A stretch of DNA of 64,000 nucleotides from Streptosporangium roseum DSM 43021 (GTDB lineage Bacteria > Actinomycetota > Actinomycetes > Streptosporangiales > Streptosporangiaceae), in NCBI RefSeq assembly GCF_000024865.1, contig NC_013595.1, positions 6,076,001 through 6,140,000 on the forward strand. Reading direction: 5' to 3'. The position numbers were made by a program, and so were the translations under genes. Below, piece by piece: positions 55,260-63,933 of this stretch; positions within the stretch are counted from its first letter, which is position 1; every line of letters begins with the position of its first letter. The notes under the pieces are model-generated. The model had not been told where the DNA came from. It saw only the letters and a program-made list of their open reading frames with translations, and searched no databases.

Positions 55260-56012
55260 TCACCCGGCGTGACCCACCGTGCTCTCCAGCCAGGTGAGCG
55301 CCTCCTCCACCGTCTCCGCCGAGGGGACTCCCCCGGGATGCGGCGGCCGCCGTACGATCACGACCGGGAGCCCGAGCTCCCGGGCCGCGAGCAACTTGGC
55401 CGTGGTCATCTCGCCGCCGCTGTCCTTGGTGACCAGCATGTCCACGCGGTAGTGACGCATGAGCGCCAGCTCACCCTGCACGGTGAACGGGCCTCGGCTG
55501 AGCAGCACCTCCAGGTGGCGCGGGGCGGGCGGCTCCGGCGGGTCCACCGAGCGGGCGAGGAACCACAGACCGTCGAGTCCGGCGAAGACCGGCAGGCTGC
55601 GGCGGCCGGTGGTCAGGAACACCCGCTGCCCCAGCGCGGGCAGGAGTTCGGCGGCCGCGGCGAGCGACGGCACCCAGCGCCAGTCGTCGCCGGGGGCGGC
55701 CTGCCAGCCCGGCCGCCGCAGGATCATCAGCGGCACCCCGGCCCGGCCGGTCGCCTCGACCGCCGAGGCGGTCATCCGGGCGGCGAACGGGTGCGTGGCG
55801 TCCACGACGACGTCGATCCCGCGCTCGCCGATCCACGTCGCAAGCCCGCCGGGACCGCCGAAGCCGCCCTCGTGCACCTCGCCCACCGGCAGTTTGGGAT
55901 CGCGGACCCGCCCCGCCAGCGAGGACACCACGTGTGTCCCGGCGCGTCCGGCGAGCGCGGCGGCCAGCCGCCTGGCCTCGTCCGTGCCGCCCAGCACCAG
56001 GATGTTCAGCAC
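55260..56012 (-). CDS. cobK: Precorrin-6A reductase
   Basis: A 250-residue CobK/CbiJ reductase that uses NADPH to reduce the macrocycle. The N-terminal nucleotide loop is ILVLGGTDEARRLAAAL, VVDATHPFAARMTASAV near residue 84 is the family core, and VTKDSGGEMTTAKLLAARELGLPVVIVRRP near residue 190 closes it. GTG 56012 gives the conserved start LNILVLGGT and has AAAGGTGA upstream; longer reading frames exist but add an unrelated tail. It is divergent from cbiD across 59 bp. Confidence 0.92.
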   Translation of the reverse strand: MLNILVLGGTDEARRLAAALAGRAGTHVVSSLAGRVRDPKLPVGEVHEGGFGGPGGLATWIGERGIDVVVDATHPFAARMTASAVEATGRAGVPLMILRRPGWQAAPGDDWRWVPSLAAAAELLPALGQRVFLTTGRRSLPVFAGLDGLWFLARSVDPPEPPAPRHLEVLLSRGPFTVQGELALMRHYRVDMLVTKDSGGEMTTAKLLAARELGLPVVIVRRPPHPGGVPSAETVEEALTWLESTVGHAG

Positions 56013-56071
56013 ACCATCACCTTTCCGCCATCGCAGGACACCGCCCTGCCGTACCGACCGACCTTCGAACC

Positions 56072-57145
56072 ATGAGCACACCGCTGCGCCACGGATGGAC
56101 CACCGGCGCGTGCGCGACCGCGGCCACCACCGCCGCCTACACCGCGCTGCTGACCGGCGACTTCCCCGACCCGGTGGAGATCGTGCTGCCCAAGGGGCAG
56201 CGTCCGGCGTTCGCGCTGGCCAGGGAGGAGCTGACCGGCGGCGCGGCCATGGCCGCGGTGGTCAAGGACGCCGGCGACGACCCCGACGTGACGCACGGGG
56301 CACTGATCTCCTCGACGGTACGGCACGGCGCCCCCGGCAGCGGCGTGGCCTTCGTGGCGGGGCCCGGGGTCGGCACCGTCACCAAGCCGGGGCTCCCGCT
56401 GGACGTGGGCGAGCCGGCGATCAACCCGGTCCCCCGGCGGATGATGCGCGAGCACCTCGCCGAGGTGGCCGCCCGGTACGGCGGGACCGGTGACGTGACC
56501 GTGGAGATCTCGGTGGAGCACGGCGAGGAGCTGGCCAGGAAGACCTGGAACCCCCGGCTGGGGATCCTGGGCGGGCTGTCCATCCTCGGCACGACCGGCA
56601 TCGTGGTGCCGTACTCGTGTTCGGCCTGGATCGACAGCATCCGGCGCGGTATCGACGTGGCCAGGGCCGCCGGCCGCCGGCACGTCGCCGGATGCACCGG
56701 GAGCACCTCGGAGAAGGTGGCCGCCGAGCTGTACGGGCTGCCGGAGGACGCGCTGCTCGACATGGGCGACTTCGCGGGAGCCGTGCTGAAGTATCTGCGC
56801 AGGCATCCCGTGCCGCGGCTGACCGTCGCCGGCGGCATCGGCAAGCTCTCCAAGCTCGCCGACGGCCATCTGGACCTTCACTCGGGCCGCTCGCAGGTCA
56901 ATCCGGGCATGCTCGCCGGGATCGTCCGCTCGGCGGGCGGGGACGAGGCACTGGCGGGGCGGGTGCTGGCGGCCAACACGGCCCTGCACGCGCTCCGGCT
57001 CTGCCAGGAGGCGGGGCTGCCGCTGGGCGACCTGGTCGCCGAGCGCGCCCGTCTGACGGCCGTCGGCGTGCTGCGAGAGGCACCCGTGGCGGTGGACGTG
57101 GTGGTCATCGACCGCGCGGGAGCGATCGTCGGCCGCGCCGGCTGA
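56072..57145 (+). CDS. cbiD: Cobalt-precorrin-5B C1-methyltransferase
   Basis: A 357-residue CbiD, the C1-methylating enzyme named from the anaerobic pathway. The family start LRHGWTTGACATAATTAAY (residues 5-23) and the blocks GVGTVTKPGLPLDVGEPAINPVPR, LGILGGLSILGTTGIVVPYS and VAGGIGKLSKLADGHLDLHS are intact. In a genome with CobG it presumably works on the aerobic route in place of CobF. ATG 56072 lacks a clear ribosome site. A perfect 11-bp-stem hairpin follows at 57149-57178. Confidence 0.93.
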   Translation: MSTPLRHGWTTGACATAATTAAYTALLTGDFPDPVEIVLPKGQRPAFALAREELTGGAAMAAVVKDAGDDPDVTHGALISSTVRHGAPGSGVAFVAGPGVGTVTKPGLPLDVGEPAINPVPRRMMREHLAEVAARYGGTGDVTVEISVEHGEELARKTWNPRLGILGGLSILGTTGIVVPYSCSAWIDSIRRGIDVARAAGRRHVAGCTGSTSEKVAAELYGLPEDALLDMGDFAGAVLKYLRRHPVPRLTVAGGIGKLSKLADGHLDLHSGRSQVNPGMLAGIVRSAGGDEALAGRVLAANTALHALRLCQEAGLPLGDLVAERARLTAVGVLREAPVAVDVVVIDRAGAIVGRAG

Positions 57146-57148
57146 ACC

Positions 57149-57178
57149 GGCCACGCGGCCCTGGCCCGCCGCGTGGCC
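57149..57178 (+). terminator. Terminator of cbiD
   Basis: GGCCACGCGGC and its complement form a perfect 11-bp stem with an 8-nt loop a few bases after the cbiD stop. The remaining bases to 57328 are GC-rich with short repeats of CCGGCCGG type and hold no gene I can see. Confidence 0.65.
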
Positions 57179-57328
57179 GTCACACGGACAACCCGCCCCG
57201 GCCACACGGTCACCGGCTGAGCGGCCCGGCCCAGCCGAGTGGCCGCCGGCCGCGCGGACCAGCCGGGCCGGCCGGGGCCGGTGGCCGGGCGCGGTGGGGC
57301 GGTGGGTCCCGGCGCGGGGGCGCCGGGG

Positions 57329-58072
57329 TCAGTCACGGCAGCGGGCGGCCGAGTACAGGTGGCTGTCGGGGAACTCCGAGGCGGTCAGCACGCGGCCGAC
57401 CACGATCACCGCGGTGCGGACGACCCCGGCGGCATGGACCTTGCCGGCGATGTCGGCCAGGGTGCCGCGCAGGATCACCTCGTCGTCCCGGCTGGCCCGC
57501 GCCACCACGGCCACCGGGCAGTCGGCGCCGTAGTTGGGGACCAGCTCCGCGGCGACCGCCTCGATACGCTGCACGGCCAGGTGGAGGACCATCGTGGCCC
57601 GGCTGCGGCCGAGCGTGTCCAGGTCCTCTCCGTCGGGCATGGGGGTGGCGCGGACCGAGGTCCGGGTCAGCACGATCGTCTGGCCCACCCCGGGGACGGT
57701 GAGCTCCCGCTTCAGCGACGCCGCCGCGGCGGCGAACGCGGGCACGCCGGGGATCACCTCGTAGGGCACCCCGGCCGCGTCCAGCCGCCGCATCTGCTCG
57801 GCCATCGCGCTGAACACCGACGGGTCGCCGGAGTGCAAGCGGGCCACGTCGTGACCGGCTCCGTGAGCGGCGAGCATCTCCGCCACGATCTCCTCCAGGG
57901 CCATCCTGGCGGTGTCCACCAGCCGCGCCCCCCGCGGGCAGCACTCCAGCAGCTCGGCCGGGACCAGGGACCCGGCGTACAGGCACACCGGCGAGGACGC
58001 GACCGCCCGCTGCCCCCGGAGGGTGATCAGGTCGGCGGCGCCGGGTCCCGCCCCGATGAACCGCACCGTCAT
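57329..58072 (-). CDS. cobM: Precorrin-4 C11-methyltransferase
   Basis: A 247-residue tetrapyrrole methylase (CobM/CbiF). The S-adenosylmethionine site is shown by VRFIGAGPGAADLITLRG (residues 3-20), VCLYAGSLVP and VARLHSGDPSVFSAMAEQ near residue 76, followed by VIPGVPAFAAAAASL. ATG 58072 overlaps the cobL stop (ATGA). Confidence 0.95.
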   Translation of the reverse strand: MTVRFIGAGPGAADLITLRGQRAVASSPVCLYAGSLVPAELLECCPRGARLVDTARMALEEIVAEMLAAHGAGHDVARLHSGDPSVFSAMAEQMRRLDAAGVPYEVIPGVPAFAAAAASLKRELTVPGVGQTIVLTRTSVRATPMPDGEDLDTLGRSRATMVLHLAVQRIEAVAAELVPNYGADCPVAVVARASRDDEVILRGTLADIAGKVHAAGVVRTAVIVVGRVLTASEFPDSHLYSAARCRD

Positions 58073-59292
58073 CGCTCATCCTCCATCGGTTTGATCGCCG
58101 TCCAGGTCGTCACGGGCATCATCGGCCGCCAGCCGGTGAAGCCGCCGACCGGTGCCGCCCTGCTGACCGCCAGCCGGACCAGGTCGCCGCCGAGCTCACC
58201 GTGCCAGGAGGCCAGGACGGCCTCCGACTCCACGGTGACCGCGTTGGCGACCAGCCTGCCGCCGGGCCGCAGCGCCTCCCAGCACTCCTCCACCACCCCG
58301 GGGACGGTCACCCCTCCCCCGATGAAGACGGCTTCGGGCGGCTCCAGGCCGGCGAGCGCCGCGGGAGCCGGCCCGGTCACCACGTTCAGGCCGGGCACGC
58401 CGAGCCCCGCGGCGTTGCGGGAGATCCGCGCGGCCCGCTCGGGGTGGCTCTCCACCGCCACCGCCCGGTTGGCCGGATGACCGCGCATCCACTCGATCGC
58501 GATGCTGCCCGCCCCCGCGCCGACGTCCCACAGCAGCTCGCCGGGGACGGGGGCGAGCCGGGAGAGGGTCACCGCGCGCACCTCGCGCTTGGTGAGCTGG
58601 CCGTCGTGCTCGAAGGCCTCGTCCGGCAGCCCCGGCACGCAGGGCAGGGGCACGGTCCCGGCGTCGGCGCGGCACTCCAGCGCGACCACGTTGAGGTCGT
58701 GGGCCACCGGCAGGGACCAGCCGCCCGCCGTGCCGGAGATCACACGCTCCTCGGCGGCGCCGAGCCGCTCCAGGACCGTCATCGTGCTGCCGCCGTACCC
58801 GCGCGCGGCGAGCAACGCGGCGACCCGCGCCGGGGTGCGGCCGTCGGCGCTGAGGACCAGCACCCGGCGGCCCTCGTGGACCGCGGCGTGGACCGACTCG
58901 ACCGGCCTCGTCACGACGCTGACCACCTCGACCCGGTCGACGGCCCAGCCGAGCCGGGCGCAGGCCAGCGAGGCCGACGACGGATGGGGCAGCACCCGGA
59001 CCCGGTCCGTGCCGAGCAGCCGGACCAGCGTCGTGCCGATGCCGTGGAACATGGGGTCGCCGCTGGCCAGCACGCACACCCGGCGCCCCCGGTGGGAGGC
59101 GAACAGCGCGGGCAGGGCCGGGAGCATCGGCGAGGGCCAGGCGACGCGCTCGGCGGTCGGCTCGGGGACCAGCGCCAGCTGCCGGGCGCTGCCCATCAGG
59201 ACCTCGGCGGCGTGCAGCTCGCGCCGCGCCGCCGCCGACAGGCCCGCCCAGCCGTCGGCGCCGATGCCGACGACCATGACGAGGTCAGACAT
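58069..59292 (-). CDS. cobL: Precorrin-6B C5,15-methyltransferase (decarboxylating), CbiE-CbiT fusion
   Basis: A 407-residue CobL. The N-terminal CbiE-like methylase (about residues 1-200) shows VMVVGIGADGWAGLSAAARREL and VCVLASGDPMFHGIGTTL; the C-terminal CbiT-like part (about 210-400) has TKREVRAVTLSRLAP and the class I methyltransferase motif LLWDVGAGAGSIAIEWMR near residue 256. First gene of the cobL-cobM pair; its start overlaps the stop of the split-barrel protein gene. Confidence 0.94.
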   Translation of the reverse strand: MSDLVMVVGIGADGWAGLSAAARRELHAAEVLMGSARQLALVPEPTAERVAWPSPMLPALPALFASHRGRRVCVLASGDPMFHGIGTTLVRLLGTDRVRVLPHPSSASLACARLGWAVDRVEVVSVVTRPVESVHAAVHEGRRVLVLSADGRTPARVAALLAARGYGGSTMTVLERLGAAEERVISGTAGGWSLPVAHDLNVVALECRADAGTVPLPCVPGLPDEAFEHDGQLTKREVRAVTLSRLAPVPGELLWDVGAGAGSIAIEWMRGHPANRAVAVESHPERAARISRNAAGLGVPGLNVVTGPAPAALAGLEPPEAVFIGGGVTVPGVVEECWEALRPGGRLVANAVTVESEAVLASWHGELGGDLVRLAVSRAAPVGGFTGWRPMMPVTTWTAIKPMEDER

Positions 59293-59713
59293 TGCCCAGC
59301 ACCCGGACGACCCGGATCTCGATCACGACGCGGGCCGGGTTCTCACGGGGCCGCCGGTAGCGCTCGGCGTAGCGGTGCTCGGCGTCGGCGACCGACCCGG
59401 GGTCCTCCCGGATCACCGCGCGCCCCTCCAGGGTCGACCAGCGGCGCCCGTCCACCTGGCAGACGGCGACCGCCGCGCCCTCTTCTCCGGCCGCGCGCAC
59501 GTGGCGGACCTTGTGCGAGCCGCCCGAGGTGATCACCCGTGCGATCCCGGAGTCGGGGTCCAGCGTCACCCCCACGGGGACGACGTGCGGCGTGCCGTCA
59601 GCCCGCACGGTGGTCAGCGTGGACAGGTGACGCTCCCGCCAGAAGGCGCGGAACCCGTCTCCGAGATCCTTCAACACCCAGCCCTTCCCCGATGTCGTGG
59701 TACCGGGCGACAT
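59285..59713 (-). CDS. Pyridoxamine-phosphate-oxidase-like split-barrel protein
   Basis: A 142-residue FMN- or F420-binding split-barrel protein (PPOX/FDOR group). HLSTLTTVRADGTPHVVPVGVTLDPDSG is the typical first strand pair and SHKVRHVRAAGEEGAAVAVCQVDGRRWSTLEGRAVI the core. It ends 8 bp inside cobL, so it may be co-transcribed with the cobalamin genes. Substrate and cofactor cannot be told; a link with cobalamin metabolism is positional only. Confidence 0.8.
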   Translation of the reverse strand: MSPGTTTSGKGWVLKDLGDGFRAFWRERHLSTLTTVRADGTPHVVPVGVTLDPDSGIARVITSGGSHKVRHVRAAGEEGAAVAVCQVDGRRWSTLEGRAVIREDPGSVADAEHRYAERYRRPRENPARVVIEIRVVRVLGNV

Positions 59714-59768
59714 GGTAGCCGGGAGACGGGCCCGGTGAAGGATCCCCCTCCCCCGGGCCCGCCGGCGC

Positions 59769-60317
59769 TCAGCCGGCCACGGCCGCCTGGTCGCGCTCCT
59801 GCTCGTAGGCCGCCAGGACCTGCTCGCGCCGCTCGGCCGGGAGCCGGTCGATGTAGAGGCGCCCCTCCAGGTGGTCGGTCTCGTGCTGCAGGCAGCGGGC
59901 CAGCAGGCCGGTGCCCTCCACCGTGACGGGCGCTCCGGTCACGTCGAACCCGTGCACCACGGCACGGTCCGGCCTGGCCAGCGAGGCCCGCTGCCCCGGC
60001 ACCGACAGGCAGCCCTCGGCGTAGTCGTCCAGGTGCTCCTCGTCCGGTCCGGGCATCACCAGGGTCGGATTGACCACGACGCCCTTGCGGAACTCCTCGG
60101 TCTCGTCCGGGCAGTCGTAGACGAACACGCGCAGGCCGATCCCGATCTGGTTGGCCGCCAGGCCCACGCCCTCGGCGGCGTACATGCTCGCGAACATGTC
60201 CGCGACCAGCATGGCGAGGTCGTCGTCGAAGCGGGTCACGGTCTCACACGGACGGTGCAGCACCGGTTCGCCGACGAACGTGATCGGCCTTGCCGTGCCC
60301 TCGCCGCTTGCTTCCAT
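59769..60317 (-). CDS. def: Peptide deformylase
   Basis: A 182-residue deformylase that removes the formyl group from new proteins. All three motifs are intact: GVGLAANQIGIG near residue 51, EGCLSVPGQRA near residue 101 with the metal Cys, and QHETDHLEGRLYIDR near residue 143 with the two His and the catalytic Glu. Downstream of it is a 55-bp gap before the split-barrel gene on the same strand. Confidence 0.96.
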   Translation of the reverse strand: MEASGEGTARPITFVGEPVLHRPCETVTRFDDDLAMLVADMFASMYAAEGVGLAANQIGIGLRVFVYDCPDETEEFRKGVVVNPTLVMPGPDEEHLDDYAEGCLSVPGQRASLARPDRAVVHGFDVTGAPVTVEGTGLLARCLQHETDHLEGRLYIDRLPAERREQVLAAYEQERDQAAVAG

Positions 60318-60392
60318 GTGGAACGCCTCCAGGTTCGTCGCGTGTCAGTCGCAGCAGACTACTCGTGGCCGGGCCGCGCCGGAGAACGCCGT

Positions 60393-60791
60393 TCAGCTTC
60401 CCGGGCTGTAGATCACCTGGTCGGGCCTCACCCGCACCGTGATGCGCTGCTCGCCCGGCTGCCGGTAGGGGTAGCTGTCCACCCCGAGGTACTTCTTCGC
60501 CAGGCCGTCGATGACGGCGTCCGCGCCTTCGAGCTCCAGCTCCCCGGTGCCCGAGACGCTGACGAGGTGGAAGGCGTCCTTGGGGTCCAGGACGCTCACC
60601 GACACCCGGGGGTCGTTGCGCAGGTGGCGCTCCTTGGCGCGGCCGACGGCCGTGTTGAAGATGACGTCGTCTCCGTCGACATCCACCCACACGACGGTGC
60701 TGTGCAGCGACCCGTCAGGCCGGACGGTCGTCACCCAGGCGTGAATCGGCTGGCTGAGCAGTTCTTTCGCGTCGTCGTTCAGCTTGCCCAC
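60393..60791 (-). CDS. F420-dependent-type split-barrel oxidoreductase
   Basis: A 132-residue PPOX-class protein. LLSQPIHAWVTTVRPDGSLHSTVVWVDVDGDDVIFNTAVGRAKERHLRNDPRVSVSVLD is the typical F420-binding FDOR-B-like core. GTG 60791 is chosen because GGAGG lies 5 nt upstream; the longer frame to 60839 has no ribosome site. Substrate unknown. Confidence 0.82.
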   Translation of the reverse strand: MGKLNDDAKELLSQPIHAWVTTVRPDGSLHSTVVWVDVDGDDVIFNTAVGRAKERHLRNDPRVSVSVLDPKDAFHLVSVSGTGELELEGADAVIDGLAKKYLGVDSYPYRQPGEQRITVRVRPDQVIYSPGS

Positions 60792-60875
60792 AGAGACCTC
60801 CACGATCAGCGGTATGCCTACGGACCAATCGAACATCACGCCCTGTTGATCAATTCCACCGCCCCTGGGAAAGTC

Positions 60876-62354
60876 TCAGGACGGGCCGTCGTGGATGGCG
60901 GCGGCGGCGCGCAGGCCCGACTCCAGCGCGCCTTCGATCCAGGCGTGCCAGAGGGAGCAGTGCTCTCCGGCGAAGTGGACGCGGCCCTCCGGCTGGATGA
61001 TCGCCTCGTGCAGGGTCGTCTGCTGGTGCGGTTCGAAGAGGGCGAAGGCACCGGCCGCGAAGGGGTCCTCGTACCAGGCGTGGCTCACCCCGAACTCGAA
61101 GACGTCGACGATCTCCGGATGGACCTTCGCGACGTCCTCCACAGCCTGCTGGATCCGCTTCTCCCTGCTCATGGCACCCCACCGCAGCGCGTCCTGGCCC
61201 CAGGTGTAGCTGGCGAGCAGGACGCCCCTGCGCTCGTCGGGGTCGGAGTGGGAGGGGTAGCAGATCCGGCGGACGGGCAGGTCGGTCACGGTGGTCCCGC
61301 CGACGATCCCGTCGGTGTGCTCCCAGAACCGCTCGCGCACCTGAAACAGGATCTTGGTCGAGGCGTTGTAGTTGAGCTCCCTGATCGCCCGCTGCTTGCG
61401 CCGGGTGAACGCGGGCCTTACCTCGATGTCGCGGAGCACGGAGAAGGGCATGGTGCACACCGCGTAGTCGCCCGTCATCTCGGTACGGCCGGCGGCGGTC
61501 CTGACGTGCAGGGTGACCGAGTGGTCGTCCTGCTCGATCGCGTGCACCTCGTGGCCGAAGTGGACGCGCTCCTTGAGCCGCTCGTAGAAGGCGAGGGGCA
61601 GCCGGTCGGTCCCTCCGACGATCTCCTGCATGTCCTCGAACGCCCGCCCGATGATCTCCCGGAACTGCTCGATCACCGCGGCGTTGAGGTTCGACTCCCG
61701 GAAGCTCATGATCCCGTAGAGCTCGACGGCCCCCGGGGAGAAGCCCCGCTCGCGCAGGAAGCTGCGGATCGAGTGATGGTCGTAGTCGGCGCAGAGACGG
61801 TCGAGGGCGGCGCCTCCCTCGGCCGAGTAGCGCTCCCGGACCTCCGCGGTGGCCGCGTTCCACAGCTCCTCGTAGCTCCTGCCGCGTTCGTGCTCGGCCA
61901 GCTCGAAGTCCACCAGGCCCGGATCGGCGTTCAGGTCCTCCATCGTCATGCGCCTGCCCTGGATGAAGGCGAGGGTTCTGGGGTTGCCCATGACGAAAGG
62001 GCGCAGGCCGAGCCCGAACTCGCGGCAGTAGGCCAGCGTCAGGTCGTGGACGCGGGGGATGCGCATGGCCCCTGCCTCGGCGTACAGGCCCTCCGCGAAG
62101 CCGCGCAGGGTGTGGACGCGGCCGCCCACGCGCTGCTGTGCCTCCAGCACGACGGGGTCGTGCCCCTGGCGCATCAGCTCGTAGGCCGCGACCAGGCCCG
62201 CCATGCCCGCGCCGATGACCAGGACCCGCTTCGGCGTGTCCTGGCGGGCGGGCAGGCCCTCCTGCGCGGTCCTGACCAGACGCGGGGAGACCCGCTCGTG
62301 GCCGGGGCTGAGGGATGCGTGGTCGAACCGGGGGTGGCGGGGATCGGCGGGCAT
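60876..62354 (-). CDS. Flavin amine oxidase (L-amino-acid/monoamine oxidase family)
   Basis: A 492-residue FAD enzyme. The dinucleotide motif VLVIGAGMAGLVAAYELMRQGHDPVVLEAQQRVGGRVHT is near residue 43, and the C-terminal FAD block GRVHFAGEHCSLWHAWIEGALESGLRAA near residue 458 is intact, with the GGR-x-HT loop. It oxidises an amine or amino acid, releasing ammonia and peroxide. ATG 62354 follows GAGGAGG by 4 nt; a longer in-frame reading of 89 residues is Pro/Ala-rich and overlaps the next gene, so it is rejected. No signal peptide is seen. Confidence 0.9.
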   Translation of the reverse strand: MPADPRHPRFDHASLSPGHERVSPRLVRTAQEGLPARQDTPKRVLVIGAGMAGLVAAYELMRQGHDPVVLEAQQRVGGRVHTLRGFAEGLYAEAGAMRIPRVHDLTLAYCREFGLGLRPFVMGNPRTLAFIQGRRMTMEDLNADPGLVDFELAEHERGRSYEELWNAATAEVRERYSAEGGAALDRLCADYDHHSIRSFLRERGFSPGAVELYGIMSFRESNLNAAVIEQFREIIGRAFEDMQEIVGGTDRLPLAFYERLKERVHFGHEVHAIEQDDHSVTLHVRTAAGRTEMTGDYAVCTMPFSVLRDIEVRPAFTRRKQRAIRELNYNASTKILFQVRERFWEHTDGIVGGTTVTDLPVRRICYPSHSDPDERRGVLLASYTWGQDALRWGAMSREKRIQQAVEDVAKVHPEIVDVFEFGVSHAWYEDPFAAGAFALFEPHQQTTLHEAIIQPEGRVHFAGEHCSLWHAWIEGALESGLRAAAAIHDGPS

Positions 62355-62394
62355 GGGGCCTCCTCGGGAAGTGGTCTCATCGGAACCGGCCGGC

Positions 62395-62841
62395 TCATCC
62401 CTCTTCGGGGACGCCGGAGGTGCTGGGGGCGCTGGGAGCATCGGGGGCGCTGGGAGCATCGGGGACGCCGGAAGCGCCGGAAGCGTCGGATCCGCCGGAA
62501 GCGGCAGGAGAGCCGGGGACACCGGAAGTGTCGGGGGCGCGGTCGCGGGGGACGGCGCCGGCCCGGGTGAGGCGGGCTCCGTCTCCGGCGGCGCGATCAC
62601 GCTCCCTGGCGGCGCGGTCACGGGTGGCCACGGCGGCCCGGGTCAGGTCCGCGGAGGCGGCGGCGCAGCGGGCGATCTGCCCGTCGATCAGGTCGCCGAA
62701 CCACTCGGGCACGATCGGATTGCCCCGGACACGCGCGGCGAGGTCGCGCAGCCTGGCCGCGTGGCCGGCCAGGCGCGCGGCGTCGGCGGCCAGTTGCTCG
62801 GCGAGCGCTCCGTATCCCGGGATCACCCCCATCCCCGTCAT
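62395..62841 (-). CDS. Unknown protein with helical core and low-complexity tail
   Basis: A 148-residue protein I do not recognise. The N-terminal half (GYGALAEQLAADAARLAGHAARLRDLAARV and ARCAAASADLTRAAVATRDRAARERDRA) is Ala/Arg-rich and probably helical or coiled-coil, with PEWFGDLIDGQ between. The last 45 residues are repeats of Ser, Gly, Ala, Pro and Asp such as APSAPDAPSAPSTSG. ATG 62841 overlaps the stop of the gene before it (ATGA), so the two are a unit. Confidence 0.6.
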   Translation of the reverse strand: MTGMGVIPGYGALAEQLAADAARLAGHAARLRDLAARVRGNPIVPEWFGDLIDGQIARCAAASADLTRAAVATRDRAARERDRAAGDGARLTRAGAVPRDRAPDTSGVPGSPAASGGSDASGASGVPDAPSAPDAPSAPSTSGVPEEG

Positions 62842-63737
62842 CCGCGCGAGGCCCGGCGGGCGCGCCGGTGCCACGCGGCGACGGCAACGGCCGCGACGAG
62901 TCCGGCGAGGCCCCCGGCCAGCAGCAGCCTTCTGGAGCGGCGCGGCCCGGCGGAGAAGAGGGCGGAGCGGTCGGGGACCCGGCGGGCCCGCGAGCATGTC
63001 GCCCGGCTCCGGTAGGCGGCGAGCCGGGCGGCGATCAGCTTCCGGGCCTCACGCAGCCGGTGTTCGAGGTCGGCGATGGAGATCTCCGGGCTGCGTCGGG
63101 GCGGGGGCTCCCGGCCGGGGCCGGCGGAGTGGGCGACGTCCCGTCCGTGACCCGAGGATCCCCGGCCCGTCGCGGTGGACCAGCCGGTCTGGTCGTTGAA
63201 GGGGTTCTCGTCGAGCAGCGCCCGCATCGCGAGCACCTCGCCGAAGACGGGCGCGATGCCGCCGATCGCCCCGATGGCGCCCTTCTCCCTGCACAGCGCC
63301 CGGACGGCCCGGACCGCCTCGGCGTCGCGATCCGCGCCGGCCGCGTCGAGCAGCCGCCGCATGACGGGGTCGGCGGCCAGTTCCGGATTCCGGTGCAGGA
63401 CACCGGCGATCCGCAGCCGTAGGGAGGTGACGGCGACCAGCGTGGCGAGGCTGCTCCGCCCGGCCAGCGCGCCCAGGCGGGCGGCCGGACCGCCGAACCG
63501 CCCGCCTTCGAAGGCGTAACCGAGCCCCCCGCGGTTGGTCAGCGCGCGGAGCAGGCTCCAGTGGATGCCGGAGGGAAACCACGGGGAACGCGTGGCGGCG
63601 GCGGTCAGCGTGGCCGTCGTGCGCGCGCAGATCCGCCGGATCTCCTCCGCCGTCCACGCGAGCTCGGCCGCCGCGTCGTGGACCTGCCGGAGATGATCCG
63701 TCCCGGACCGTTCCCGGCCGTCGGGATCAGCTGTCAT
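62838..63737 (-). CDS. Unknown protein with a C-terminal membrane helix
   Basis: A 299-residue protein I do not recognise. The N-terminal part (about residues 15-175) is helical, with GGRFGGPAARLGALAGRSSLATLVAVTSLRLRIAGVLHRNPELAADP in the middle; a Gly/Pro/Ser-rich link follows, then ISIADLEHRLREARKLIAARLAAYRSR, and one hydrophobic segment LLLAGGLAGLVAAVAVAAW near residue 270 before a basic end. It may be a membrane-tethered protein. It is divergent from the TetR-type gene at the right edge, which probably regulates it. Confidence 0.6.
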   Translation of the reverse strand: MTADPDGRERSGTDHLRQVHDAAAELAWTAEEIRRICARTTATLTAAATRSPWFPSGIHWSLLRALTNRGGLGYAFEGGRFGGPAARLGALAGRSSLATLVAVTSLRLRIAGVLHRNPELAADPVMRRLLDAAGADRDAEAVRAVRALCREKGAIGAIGGIAPVFGEVLAMRALLDENPFNDQTGWSTATGRGSSGHGRDVAHSAGPGREPPPRRSPEISIADLEHRLREARKLIAARLAAYRSRATCSRARRVPDRSALFSAGPRRSRRLLLAGGLAGLVAAVAVAAWHRRARRASRG

Positions 63738-63897
63738 CGTGTCTCCTCACCTCCGCCGACCGGCGTGCGTTCCGGCTGCACGACCCGATAGGGGTAACAC
63801 AGAAGGTCACATTAATACAACGGACAGTAATGGGGCTGCGACATCCGGGAGGACCTCCGGCACGGGACGCGGCCGCCGGCCGACGGCGGGATCGAAG
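63738..63897. other. Divergent intergenic region
   Basis: About 160 bp between the unknown gene and the operator repeat, with a locally AT-rich part near 63790-63830 (ATTAATACAACGG) that may hold promoters. No gene seen. Confidence 0.5.
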
Positions 63898-63933
63898 TAG
63901 ACAGTGTCTACCCGGTTTGGTAGACACTGTCTA
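63898..63933. promoter_or_regulatory. 36-bp perfect inverted repeat, double TetR operator candidate
   Basis: Arms 63898-63912 (TAGACAGTGTCTACC) and 63919-63933 are exact reverse complements around CGGTTT. Each arm is itself a palindrome (TAGACA-N-TGTCTA). Two TetR dimers could bind side by side, and the last base is the A of the downstream ATG. Confidence 0.8.

Noticed and set aside
62355..62621. 89-residue N-terminal extension of the flavin amine oxidase
   Set aside because: Pro/Ala/Leu low complexity, overlaps the next gene, and a strong ribosome site precedes the internal ATG 62354.
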